From assembly GCA_018700215.1 (NCBI GenBank), contig JABIST010000407.1, positions 1 through 6,179 of the forward strand: 6,179 nt of DNA, given 5' to 3'. A program made the translations under genes and the position numbers. The DNA is from Dehalococcoidia bacterium (GTDB lineage: Bacteria > Chloroflexota > Dehalococcoidia > UBA2979). Below the pieces are notes generated by a model, which saw only the letters and a program-made list of their open reading frames with translations, ran no database searches and was not told the origin of the DNA. Below, in pieces: positions 1-5,038 of this stretch. Each line of letters begins with the position of its first letter. Positions within the stretch are counted from its first letter, which is position 1.

Positions 1-96
1 CAGCGCACCGGCGGTCGTGCCATCGTCGCCACCCTCTTCGCTGGCACCGCCCTCATCGCCGCCATCCTCCTCTGGCGCGTCTTCGGAGGTAGTTAG
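1..96 (+). CDS. C-terminal tail of an unidentified membrane protein (5' end outside window)
   Basis: Frame 1 is open from the first base to a TAG at 94-96 and gives 31 residues, beginning QRTGGRAIVATLF and ending LLWRVFGGS. After a short basic start, about 20 residues are strongly hydrophobic (roughly A7 to W25), followed by a short tail with an arginine. This is what a C-terminal transmembrane anchor looks like. The codons are rich in C and G at third positions, as in the next gene. The stop overlaps the next gene's GTG by one base (TAGTG), so the two genes are probably co-transcribed and translationally coupled. Nothing visible identifies the family; a tail-anchored or multi-pass protein is equally possible. 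Confidence 0.6.
   Translation, partial: QRTGGRAIVATLFAGTALIAAILLWRVFGGS
85..90 (+). promoter_or_regulatory. Shine-Dalgarno site of the monooxygenase gene
   Basis: GGAGGT lies five bases before the GTG at 96, inside the last codons of the upstream gene. It is close to a consensus ribosome binding site at normal spacing and fixes GTG 96 as the start. Confidence 0.7.
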
Positions 97-1076
97 TGGC
101 TACCTCCCGCCCCCCCGGTGCCCCTGGCGCCCCTGGCAATTTCGGCGGCCCGGGTAACCGCCCCGTCACGTTCGGCGTCCTCCCCGGCGGCGGCACCCCG
201 CAGGAGTTTCTCGCCGGCGCTCAGACCGCCGAAGCCCTCGGCTACGACTCCGTCTGGGTCGGCGACCACGTCCTCTGGCACGTTTTCTGGCCAGAGCCGC
301 TCACGATGCTCGGCGCAGCCTCTGCCGTCACCGACAACATCGCCCTCGGCAGCGGCGTCCTGCTCGCCGCGCTCCGCAAACCCGCCGCGCTCGCCAAGCA
401 GACCGCCACCCTCCAGTGGCTCGCCGACGGCCGCTTCCGACTCGGCGTCGGCGCCGGCGGCGAGTTCGCCTCCGAGTTCGCCGCCTCCGATGTCCCCCTC
501 GACCAGCGCGGCGCCTACCTCGACCAGACCCTCGAGGCGTTACAGGCCCTCTGGACGGGCGCACCAGTCACGCTACATAACGATGTAATCCAACTCGACG
601 ACGCCACCCTCGACGTCATCCCCACCCCAACCATCCCCGTCTGGGTCGGCGGCCGCTCCGCCCCCGCCCAGCGCCGCGCCGCCCGCTTCGGCGACGCCTG
701 GATGCCCTTCGTCATCACCCCCGAGCGCTTCGCCGAGGGCTGGGCCAACGTCCGAGGCGGGGCAGAGTCTTTCGACCGCGACCCCGACGCGCTAACTCCC
801 GCACTCCAACTCTGGTGTCAGTTCGACGACGACATCGCCGTCGCCCTCCCCAGCATCGCCGCCCGCATCGAATCCACCTACCGCACCCCGTTCGAGCGCT
901 TCGAGCGCTACACCGTCTACGGCGACGCCCAGATGTGGATCGACCGCCTCGGTGAATTCACCGACGCCGGCGTCCGCCACTTCAACCTCGTCTTCGCCGG
1001 CGGCGACCGCCTAGCCCAACTCGCCCGCATCGCCGCCGAAGTCATCCCCGCCATCGAAGCCCGCGCCGGGGACTAG
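96..1076 (+). CDS. Luciferase-like monooxygenase family (LLM class) oxidoreductase
   Basis: This 326-residue protein, starting at GTG, belongs to the bacterial luciferase-like TIM-barrel superfamily, whose members use reduced FMN or F420 to oxidise or reduce small organic substrates. Visible landmarks are a first strand VTFGVLPGG (24-32), the helix and strand AEALGYDSVWVGDH ending at D57-H58, GSGVLLAALRKPAALAKQTATL (85-106) followed by LADGRFRLGVGAGGE (109-123), and IPVWVGG (180-186). The GDH motif and the GRF.LGVGAG block are typical of F420-type members, but the cofactor and substrate cannot be read from sequence. The length is normal for the family. The first 22 residues are a Pro/Gly-rich leader outside the barrel. 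The start is supported by GGAGGT at 85-90 and a one-base overlap with the upstream stop. The 3' end overlaps the convergent membrane gene by four bases (CTAG), and its last 79 bp are repeated at 1431-1509. Confidence 0.9.
   Translation: MATSRPPGAPGAPGNFGGPGNRPVTFGVLPGGGTPQEFLAGAQTAEALGYDSVWVGDHVLWHVFWPEPLTMLGAASAVTDNIALGSGVLLAALRKPAALAKQTATLQWLADGRFRLGVGAGGEFASEFAASDVPLDQRGAYLDQTLEALQALWTGAPVTLHNDVIQLDDATLDVIPTPTIPVWVGGRSAPAQRRAARFGDAWMPFVITPERFAEGWANVRGGAESFDRDPDALTPALQLWCQFDDDIAVALPSIAARIESTYRTPFERFERYTVYGDAQMWIDRLGEFTDAGVRHFNLVFAGGDRLAQLARIAAEVIPAIEARAGD
998..1076 (+). repeat. 79-bp direct repeat, intact copy (monooxygenase 3' end)
   Basis: Bases 998-1076 match 1431-1509 at a constant offset of 433 bp with 74 of 79 identical and no gaps; the first 42 are identical. 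This copy encodes the real C-terminus of the monooxygenase, GGDRLAQLARIAAEV through the TAG stop. Confidence 0.95.
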
Positions 1077-1411
1077 CGTCGATCGAGTCGTCGCACGATC
1101 CAGACCGTCGCGACGGAGAGGAACGCTACCCAGACCACGAGGCTTGCGGCGAACAGGACATATCCCAGCGACAAGTAGTCATTGAACGGAGATGCCAGTC
1201 CAAGCAACCCGGCGGTCATGTAGCAGAGTGGGAACCACCGGAGCGCGTAATCCTTGTGCCGGGTCAGCGCCAACCACGTCATCGACCATAGGTAGGCGAG
1301 CGAGAGCCCGAGCCACATCTCGGTGACGACTACGAGACCAATTCCCCAGCCGAGGCCGTATGCCACACCGATGCGCCGCCACGCCTGCCAACTCAGGTGC
1401 TCGCTGTTCAC
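1073..1411 (-). CDS. Small multi-pass membrane protein, function unknown
   Basis: This is a 112-residue hydrophobic protein starting at GTG. Three or four membrane segments are visible: about residues 13-28 (RIGVAYGLGWGIGLVV), 30-49 (rich in W and L), 60-76 (FPLCYMTAGLLGLASPF) and 80-106 (LGYVLFAASLVVWVAFLSV...). The C-terminus is basic (IVRRLDRR). I recognise no family. GTG 1411 is the only start before an in-frame TGA (1427-1429), but no good ribosome binding site precedes it, so expression may depend on read-through from the OsmC gene upstream. Its stop shares CTAG with the monooxygenase stop. By hand count 1081-1380 is about 62% GC, clearly below the flanking monooxygenase, and it sits between two copies of that gene's 3' end. 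This suggests inserted DNA. The alternative is that the frame is non-coding; the sustained hydrophobic pattern argues against that. Confidence 0.6.
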   Translation of the reverse strand: MNSEHLSWQAWRRIGVAYGLGWGIGLVVVTEMWLGLSLAYLWSMTWLALTRHKDYALRWFPLCYMTAGLLGLASPFNDYLSLGYVLFAASLVVWVAFLSVATVWIVRRLDRR

Positions 1412-1430
1412 GCGATCGATCGTAGCTCAG

Positions 1431-1509
1431 CGGCGGCGACCGCCTAGCCCAACTCGCCCGCATCGCCGCCGAGGTCATCCCCGCCATCGAGGCCCACGCC
1501 AGCGACTAG
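1431..1509 (+). pseudogene. Remnant 3' end of a second monooxygenase copy
   Basis: This stretch encodes 25 codons plus stop, beginning GGDRLAQLAR and ending EAHASD, and aligns without gaps to the C-terminus of the monooxygenase at 998-1076. There are five mismatches: two are silent GAA/GAG-type or third-position-like changes and the others give R to H and G to S. No start codon is available, because an in-frame TAG lies just upstream at 1423-1425. Its own TAG (1507-1509) overlaps the stop of the OsmC gene in a CTAG, the same geometry as the intact gene has with the membrane gene. It is therefore a broken duplicate, or the original tail of the gene displaced by inserted DNA. Confidence 0.85.
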
Positions 1510-1925
1510 ACCGCAGCCCCCTCCGCCACCGACAGATTCAGCCGGCTCACGATCTCTACCCCGCTCAGCGTGTTGCAGATCGGGCACTCGCACGCCAGCG
1601 CCTCCAACTCCGCCTGACGCTCCAGCACCGAGGCGTCACCAACCTCGAGGTCGATCGCAACCTCAATCTTCGTCACCCGCGAGGGATTGCGCGCCATCTC
1701 CGAGTCCAGCGTCGCCTCCGCCCGCAACACCTCAACGCCCTGAAGCAGCTCCTGGTTCAGCAGCGCGCCCAGCGTGCAGTTGCCCAGCGCGATCAGCAGC
1801 AACTCCGTCGAGGAATACCCAACTGGCCCGTCCTCGACCATCTCCCGCACGTTCACCTGCTCGCGCTCTCGCGCCGTGAACACAATCCGCTTGCGGTCCT
1901 GGTAGTCGGCATGAACGGTAGCCAT
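1506..1925 (-). CDS. OsmC/Ohr-family thiol-dependent peroxidase-like protein
   Basis: This is a 139-residue protein of the OsmC superfamily: small, cytoplasmic, dimeric proteins, many of which reduce organic hydroperoxides with a pair of cysteines. The family signature GYSSTELLLIALGNCTLGAL (36-55) carries the first reactive cysteine at C50. The second is most likely C114 in the CPxxNTL block near the C-terminus. Unusually, that block reads CECPIC (C112, C114, C117), giving two extra cysteines. ATG 1925 is chosen because AGAGG lies seven bases upstream and the protein then begins MATVHADYQDRKR, as family members usually do. ATG 1940 and GTG 1979 are longer alternatives in the same frame. It is divergent from nadA across a 282-bp control region. 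It may be co-transcribed with the small membrane gene 94 bp downstream. The substrate is unknown. Confidence 0.85.
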   Translation of the reverse strand: MATVHADYQDRKRIVFTAREREQVNVREMVEDGPVGYSSTELLLIALGNCTLGALLNQELLQGVEVLRAEATLDSEMARNPSRVTKIEVAIDLEVGDASVLERQAELEALACECPICNTLSGVEIVSRLNLSVAEGAAV

Positions 1926-2065
1926 CGTCGAGCCTCTCATAGTCTCCTGGCCCAGCAGGGCAGGTGTTTCGTAATTCACGATAATATTACTCGTCTTTAT
2001 CGAGAATACGCGAATCGTCCAACATACCCGCAGCCCCAGACCGCCGATCTCCTAAATCACACTTA

Positions 2066-2095
2066 TTGACACCTACCCCGTAGTTCGCGTAAATT
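2066..2095 (+). promoter_or_regulatory. Probable sigma70-type promoter of nadA
   Basis: A perfect -35 hexamer TTGACA at 2066-2071 is followed after 18 bp by TAAATT (2090-2095, four of six consensus bases), in the AT-richest part of the window. GTAAATTAC (2089-2097) over the -10 is a small hyphenated palindrome and could bind a repressor. Transcription would start near 2102, leaving a leader of about 105 nt before the ATG at 2208. Confidence 0.5.
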
Positions 2096-2106
2096 ACACG
2101 CAAAGC

Positions 2107-2133
2107 TACTTAGCGTACTCAAGACACTAAGTG
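2107..2133 (+). promoter_or_regulatory. Inverted repeat in the nadA leader
   Basis: ACTTAG (2108-2113) pairs with CTAAGT (2127-2132) across a 13-nt loop, and a T/G wobble extends the stem at 2107/2133. It lies just downstream of the predicted transcription start, so it could be a DNA operator or an mRNA leader hairpin. The stem is short, and no known riboswitch could be recognised by eye. Confidence 0.3.
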
Positions 2134-2207
2134 CCGAGGCGATAGACCCACTCCTGCGCGTTCCCAACCGCCCAGCAGTGCCCTCCCCGAAGGATCGGAC
2201 CCCCGCT

Positions 2208-3467
2208 ATGACTACCGAAACCACCACTGGCGTCTCCGACAAGCAGGCCAAGAACCCCTACATCCAGGTCGAGCAGGTGCTCGCCCAGTTCACCGTCCCC
2301 CAGCTCCAGTGCGAGACCGATACCGGCATCGAAACCATTCCCCTCGCCGAAGAAGTCTCCTTCGGTTCCTGGCAGCCCGAAATCCCCGAGGAGTATTGGC
2401 AGCTCGATGCCGAAACCCTCAACACCCGCATCCGCGCCGCCCGCGAGCGCCTCGGCGACCAGGTCGTCATCCTCGGCCACCACTACCAGCGCGAAGACAT
2501 CGTCCAGTTCGCCGACACCCGAGGTGACTCCTTCGCCCTCGCCCAGTACGCCGCCGAGCACCCAGAATCGCCCTACATCATCTTCTGCGGCGTCCACTTC
2601 ATGGCTGAAGCCGCGGACATCCTCGCCCAGCCAAACCAGACCGTCATCCTCCCCAACATGGAAGCCGGCTGCTCCATGGCGGACATGGCCGCCGCCCCGG
2701 ACGTCTACTCCGCCTGGCGCGAACTCGAAGACCTCTTCGGCAGCACCGAAGACATCATCCCCGTCACCTACATGAACTCCGCCGCCTCCCTCAAAGCCTT
2801 CTGCGGTGAAAACGGCGGCGTCGTCTGCACCAGCTCCAACGCCACCCAGGTCCTCGAGTGGGCCTTCCAACAGGGCAAGCGCGTCTTCTTCTTCCCGGAC
2901 CAGCACCTCGGCCGCAACACCGGCCACGCCATGGACATCCCACTCGACGAAATGGTCCTCTGGGACTGGCGCCTCGGCCCCGGCAACCTCGGCGGCCGCA
3001 CCCCCGAAGAACTCGAACACTCCCGCATCATCCTCTGGCAGGGCCACTGCTCCGTGCACCAGCGCTTCTCGCTCACCCAGATCGAACAGGCCCGCCAGCA
3101 GTTCCCCGGCGTCCAGATCGTCGTCCACCCAGAGTCACGCTACGAGGTCGTCCAGGCCGCCGACGCCAACGGCTCCACCGCCTTCATCGCCAAATACGTC
3201 GCCGAGGCCGCGCCCGGCTCCATCATCGGCATCGGCACCGAAATCAACCTCGTCTCCCGACTCGCCAAGGAGAACCCGGACAAAACCATCTTCTGCCTGG
3301 ACCCCGTCGTCTGCCCCTGCAGCACCATGTACCGCGTCCACCCCGCCTACCTCGCCTGGATCATGGAGTCCCTCGAACGCGGCGAAGTCGTCAACCAACT
3401 CCGCGTCGACGACAACATCAAAGCCAACGCCCGCATCGCCCTCGAGCGCATGCTCGCCCTCAAGTAG
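2208..3467 (+). CDS. nadA: Quinolinate synthase NadA
   Basis: This 419-residue [4Fe-4S] enzyme condenses iminoaspartate (made by NadB) with dihydroxyacetone phosphate to form quinolinate, the second step of de novo NAD synthesis, in the cytoplasm. Substrate-binding motifs are HHYQRED (91-97), GDSFALAQ (106-113), the YMNSAASLKA block, DQHLGRN, HPESRYEV and GTEINLVSRL. Three cysteines fit the cluster ligands: C127 in FCGVHFMAEAADIL, C207 in VCTSSNA, and C371 in CSTMYRVHPAYLAW. C363 and C369 are extra cysteines beside the third ligand. The protein is longer than the E. coli-type enzyme (about 347), mainly through an N-terminal extension of about 65-70 residues, as in the long actinobacterial/Chloroflexi forms. 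ATG 2208 is preferred: it follows GAAGGA, though at a long 13-nt spacing, and gives MTTETTTGV. GTG 2178 would add 10 residues but has no ribosome binding site. nadB lies 2.5 kb downstream beyond an operon on the opposite strand, so nadA is probably a single-gene transcript. Confidence 0.97.
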   Translation: MTTETTTGVSDKQAKNPYIQVEQVLAQFTVPQLQCETDTGIETIPLAEEVSFGSWQPEIPEEYWQLDAETLNTRIRAARERLGDQVVILGHHYQREDIVQFADTRGDSFALAQYAAEHPESPYIIFCGVHFMAEAADILAQPNQTVILPNMEAGCSMADMAAAPDVYSAWRELEDLFGSTEDIIPVTYMNSAASLKAFCGENGGVVCTSSNATQVLEWAFQQGKRVFFFPDQHLGRNTGHAMDIPLDEMVLWDWRLGPGNLGGRTPEELEHSRIILWQGHCSVHQRFSLTQIEQARQQFPGVQIVVHPESRYEVVQAADANGSTAFIAKYVAEAAPGSIIGIGTEINLVSRLAKENPDKTIFCLDPVVCPCSTMYRVHPAYLAWIMESLERGEVVNQLRVDDNIKANARIALERMLALK

Positions 3468-3488
3468 CGCCGAACGAGACGACGGCGC
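3467..3488. terminator. Possible bidirectional hairpin between convergent genes
   Basis: GCGCCG (3467-3472) and CGGCGC (3483-3488) form a perfect 6-bp GC stem with a 10-nt loop, starting at the last base of the nadA stop. It falls in the 29-bp gap between the convergent nadA and paralogue A stops, where a shared terminator is expected. There is no T tract on either strand, so it is at best a weak or factor-assisted terminator. Confidence 0.3.
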
Positions 3489-3496
3489 CCCGCGTG

Positions 3497-4300
3497 CTAA
3501 TCCCCCCACACCCTCGCCTCGAACCACCGCCACTCCCACGTCGGTCGCGCCTCGATCGTGAATCGGCGCGACTCCACGAGCACCCGCGATCCATCGGACA
3601 ACACCGCCCAGCGCTCCTTGCGGATCGGCCAGTAATCAGTGGTGTACGTCCGTTCGATCACGATGTCTGTCACGTCCAGATCCCCGTAGTACGGCGGCCA
3701 GTACCCGCGCGGTCCGAGCGCCATCGCCAACTCATCAGCATTTGTCGACAGTGGGCGAGCGATCACAATCGTGTCCGCGGTCGCCGACTCAACCAGTTCG
3801 TAACCCGGCCTGGTCAGCATCCCATCGAACTCGGCGCGGAACTCAGCACGCATGTCAGACGGAAGCGTGCTGAGACTGTGCCCGATGAATCCGGATCGCT
3901 CCTGCAGCTCGGAGAATCCAAGCGCCGGCCGCTCCGTGACAAACTCCCCGTCGACGAACCGCCCACGTTGCAACAGCTCGTCGCCTTCCACCCATGCCAC
4001 CTCCATCTGGCCGAGCTGCTCGCCCCCCGAACCAAGCAGCGTCCACATCTCCATCACGTACCGCTCCGGGAACAGCGACAAACTGCCGTCCGCGATGTTC
4101 TTCTCGATCAACTCGGCCTTCGAGCCGTGTCGCTCGTAGACCTCCATCTGGATCATGAACACGCCACCGTCGTCGAGTGCCGCCAGTTCCATCGGCGTCG
4201 CCATCACCTGCCCACCACGCCCCAACACCAACGCCGCGATCAGCACAGCGCCACTAACCCCCGCCAGCAACCCTCCGAGGACACCCCAGCTTCCGCTCAC
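3497..4300 (-). CDS. Membrane-anchored secreted protein, paralogue A (third gene of operon)
   Basis: This is a 267-residue protein with one N-terminal membrane segment (about 6-27, GVLGGLLAG through LIAALVLG) and no lipobox cysteine, so it is probably an uncleaved anchor with the rest outside the membrane. The soluble part shares blocks with paralogue C: ALDDGGVF, VYERHGSKAE, FPERYV, RFVDGEFVTERP, a TYTTDYWP block, RWAVLSDGSRVLVESRRFTIEA and the C-terminus FEARVWGD. The alternation of short strands and the 'YWP...DGSR' ending suggest a LolA/RseB-like beta fold, but this is inference; no function is known. GTG 4300 is chosen over the adjacent GTG 4303 because it aligns exactly with the starts of both paralogues and sits seven bases after GAGG. 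It starts 9 nt after the stop of paralogue B. By composition it is less GC-rich than nadA (one 60-bp sample gave 58%). Confidence 0.85.
   Translation of the reverse strand: MSGSWGVLGGLLAGVSGAVLIAALVLGRGGQVMATPMELAALDDGGVFMIQMEVYERHGSKAELIEKNIADGSLSLFPERYVMEMWTLLGSGGEQLGQMEVAWVEGDELLQRGRFVDGEFVTERPALGFSELQERSGFIGHSLSTLPSDMRAEFRAEFDGMLTRPGYELVESATADTIVIARPLSTNADELAMALGPRGYWPPYYGDLDVTDIVIERTYTTDYWPIRKERWAVLSDGSRVLVESRRFTIEARPTWEWRWFEARVWGD
4213..4300 (-). repeat. 88-bp family repeat, copy A (start of paralogue A)
   Basis: This is the 5' end of paralogue A. It aligns gap-free with 4942-5029, with 83 of 88 bases identical, and more loosely with 5755-5842. It encodes the start codon, membrane anchor and GRG boundary. 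Confidence 0.9.
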
Positions 4301-4309
4301 CACCTCACC

Positions 4310-5029
4310 TCACTCCCCGTACACCAGCTCCTCGATCGCCTCCCACTCCGAAAGCGGCAGCAACGTGATGTGGAACCGCTCCCAGCCGATCACGACCCGC
4401 GAACCATCTTCCAGAAGCGCGCGGAAGGTGATGCTCTCCAGCCCTCCCTGCGGGTTGAACCGAGCCTCCTTCTGGATAGACTCCACATCCAGGTCGATCG
4501 GCCAGGCGGGAGATCCGGCTCCCCCCCGTGTCCCGGTTGCGGGCCTTGGATGCGGCCCGATGCACATGAACGGTCCCTTACCTTCGCTCGGAACTCGTTC
4601 CATTCGCTCGTCGACTTCGCCGCACGAACCGTCGCCGAGCGCCGCGCTCGGCCCCCGAGGTCTCGGCCAGCTTCGTCGTTCGCCCATGCTCGCAGGATCG
4701 TTCGGCGCCCCCGGATCCGTCCGTCGGTGGTGCCAGGTCAGAATCCCGTCGATCGAAAGGCCGATCGAGATCGAATCCACGGCCTCTCCCGCCTCGTATC
4801 TGGTCCACCCCTGCCGACTCTCCCGCTCCGTCCGCGGATTGAACACTCGCTTGAAGGACGGCCGCTCATAGCTCTCTACCTGCCTCCACAACACTCCACC
4901 CTCCTCGTTCAGCGTCTCCCACGTCACCACCTCAGCCGCGTCACCACGCCCCAACACCAACGCCGCGATCAGCACAGCGCCCCCCACCCCCGCCAGCAAC
5001 CCTCCGAGGACTCCCCAGCTTCCGCTCAT
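4310..5029 (-). CDS. Membrane-anchored secreted protein, paralogue B, centre replaced by a palindromic segment
   Basis: This is a 239-residue protein. Its first 29 residues are nearly identical to those of paralogue A, with the membrane anchor at about 7-27. Residues 30-100 still resemble the family (NEEGGV, SYERP, DGILTWHHRR), and so does the end, from about 176 (RALLEDGSRVVIGWERFHI...SEWEAIEELVYGE). Between them, roughly residues 105-173 are Pro/Gly/Arg-rich, have no counterpart in the paralogues, and coincide with the hairpin-rich DNA at 4512-4717. The roughly 90-residue central part of the other two proteins is missing. The frame stays open throughout, so a fused but shortened protein can be made; it may be non-functional or a decaying duplicate. 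The start ATG 5029 is preceded by GAGGTG and lies 9 nt after the stop of paralogue C; the stop TGA is followed by 9 nt to paralogue A. Function unknown. Confidence 0.75.
   Translation of the reverse strand: MSGSWGVLGGLLAGVGGAVLIAALVLGRGDAAEVVTWETLNEEGGVLWRQVESYERPSFKRVFNPRTERESRQGWTRYEAGEAVDSISIGLSIDGILTWHHRRTDPGAPNDPASMGERRSWPRPRGPSAALGDGSCGEVDERMERVPSEGKGPFMCIGPHPRPATGTRGGAGSPAWPIDLDVESIQKEARFNPQGGLESITFRALLEDGSRVVIGWERFHITLLPLSEWEAIEELVYGE
4512..4717. repeat. Candidate palindromic insertion inside paralogue B
   Basis: The segment is bounded by inverted GATCCGG (4512-4518) and CCGGATC (4711-4717). Inside are many short perfect hairpins: CGGGCC/GGCCCG (4540-4545, 4554-4559), GGAAC-TC-GTTCC (4590-4601) flanked by direct TTCGCTCG repeats (4583-4590, 4603-4610), GCCGAGCG-CCG-CGCTCGGC (4634-4652, 8-bp stem), and CCGAG-GT-CTCGG (4655-4666). 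There is no transposase and no clear target-site duplication. The protein read through it is unlike the paralogues. It may be a dispersed small element; true ends and copy number cannot be judged from one copy. Confidence 0.5.
4942..5029 (-). repeat. 88-bp family repeat, copy B (start of paralogue B)
   Basis: Nearly identical to the start of paralogue A (five mismatches, three of them clustered at 4982-4985). Similarity drops sharply just inside the gene after this block. The repeat extends outward through the 9-nt spacer to the preceding stop: GGGGAG-TGA-GGTGAGG occurs at both junctions. Confidence 0.9.
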
Positions 5030-5038
5030 CGCCTCACC

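Larger units (their letters stand above)
1926..2207. promoter_or_regulatory. Divergent control region between the OsmC gene and nadA
   Basis: This is 282 bp with no convincing gene, and it is clearly AT-richer than its surroundings (about 47% GC by hand over 1981-2100). It holds the nadA promoter and leader described separately. On the minus strand there is a possible OsmC -10 box TAATAT (1989 to 1984) with no clear -35. Next to it lie a short inverted repeat, CTCG (1990-1993) with CGAG (2001-2004), and a 7-bp direct repeat of the form CGnGAAT (2001-2007 and 2009-2015, period 8 bp). The last two could be a regulator site but are short enough to occur by chance. Confidence 0.6.

Noticed and set aside
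1105..1116. Perfect 12-bp palindrome CCGTCGCGACGG
   Set aside because: It lies inside the membrane gene near its 3' end, is made of common GC-rich words, and has no T tract or partner site; probably chance.
2001..2015. CGnGAAT direct repeat as an operator
   Set aside because: Two 7-bp copies are too little to claim a regulator site; noted only within the control-region entry.
1323..2069. Plus-strand frame of 248 codons opposite the OsmC and membrane genes
   Set aside because: Its product is an Arg/Gln/His/Leu-rich shadow of the OsmC gene, which has clear family motifs on the other strand.
2178..2207. GTG 2178 as the nadA start
   Set aside because: No ribosome binding site precedes it, and the ten added residues do not look like the family; ATG 2208 has GAAGGA upstream.
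4301..4303. GTG 4303 as the start of paralogue A
   Set aside because: It would leave only four bases after GAGG, and the next codon, GTG 4300, aligns exactly with both paralogue starts.
4512..4717. Frameshift or sequencing error in paralogue B as the cause of the odd middle
   Set aside because: The other minus-strand frames over this stretch do not restore family motifs, and the DNA itself is unusually hairpin-rich with inverted ends, so a foreign segment explains it better.
4155..4871. Plus-strand frame across the palindromic segment
   Set aside because: Ser/Pro-rich product, antisense to parts of paralogues A and B. The element leaves several frames open, so openness is not evidence of coding.
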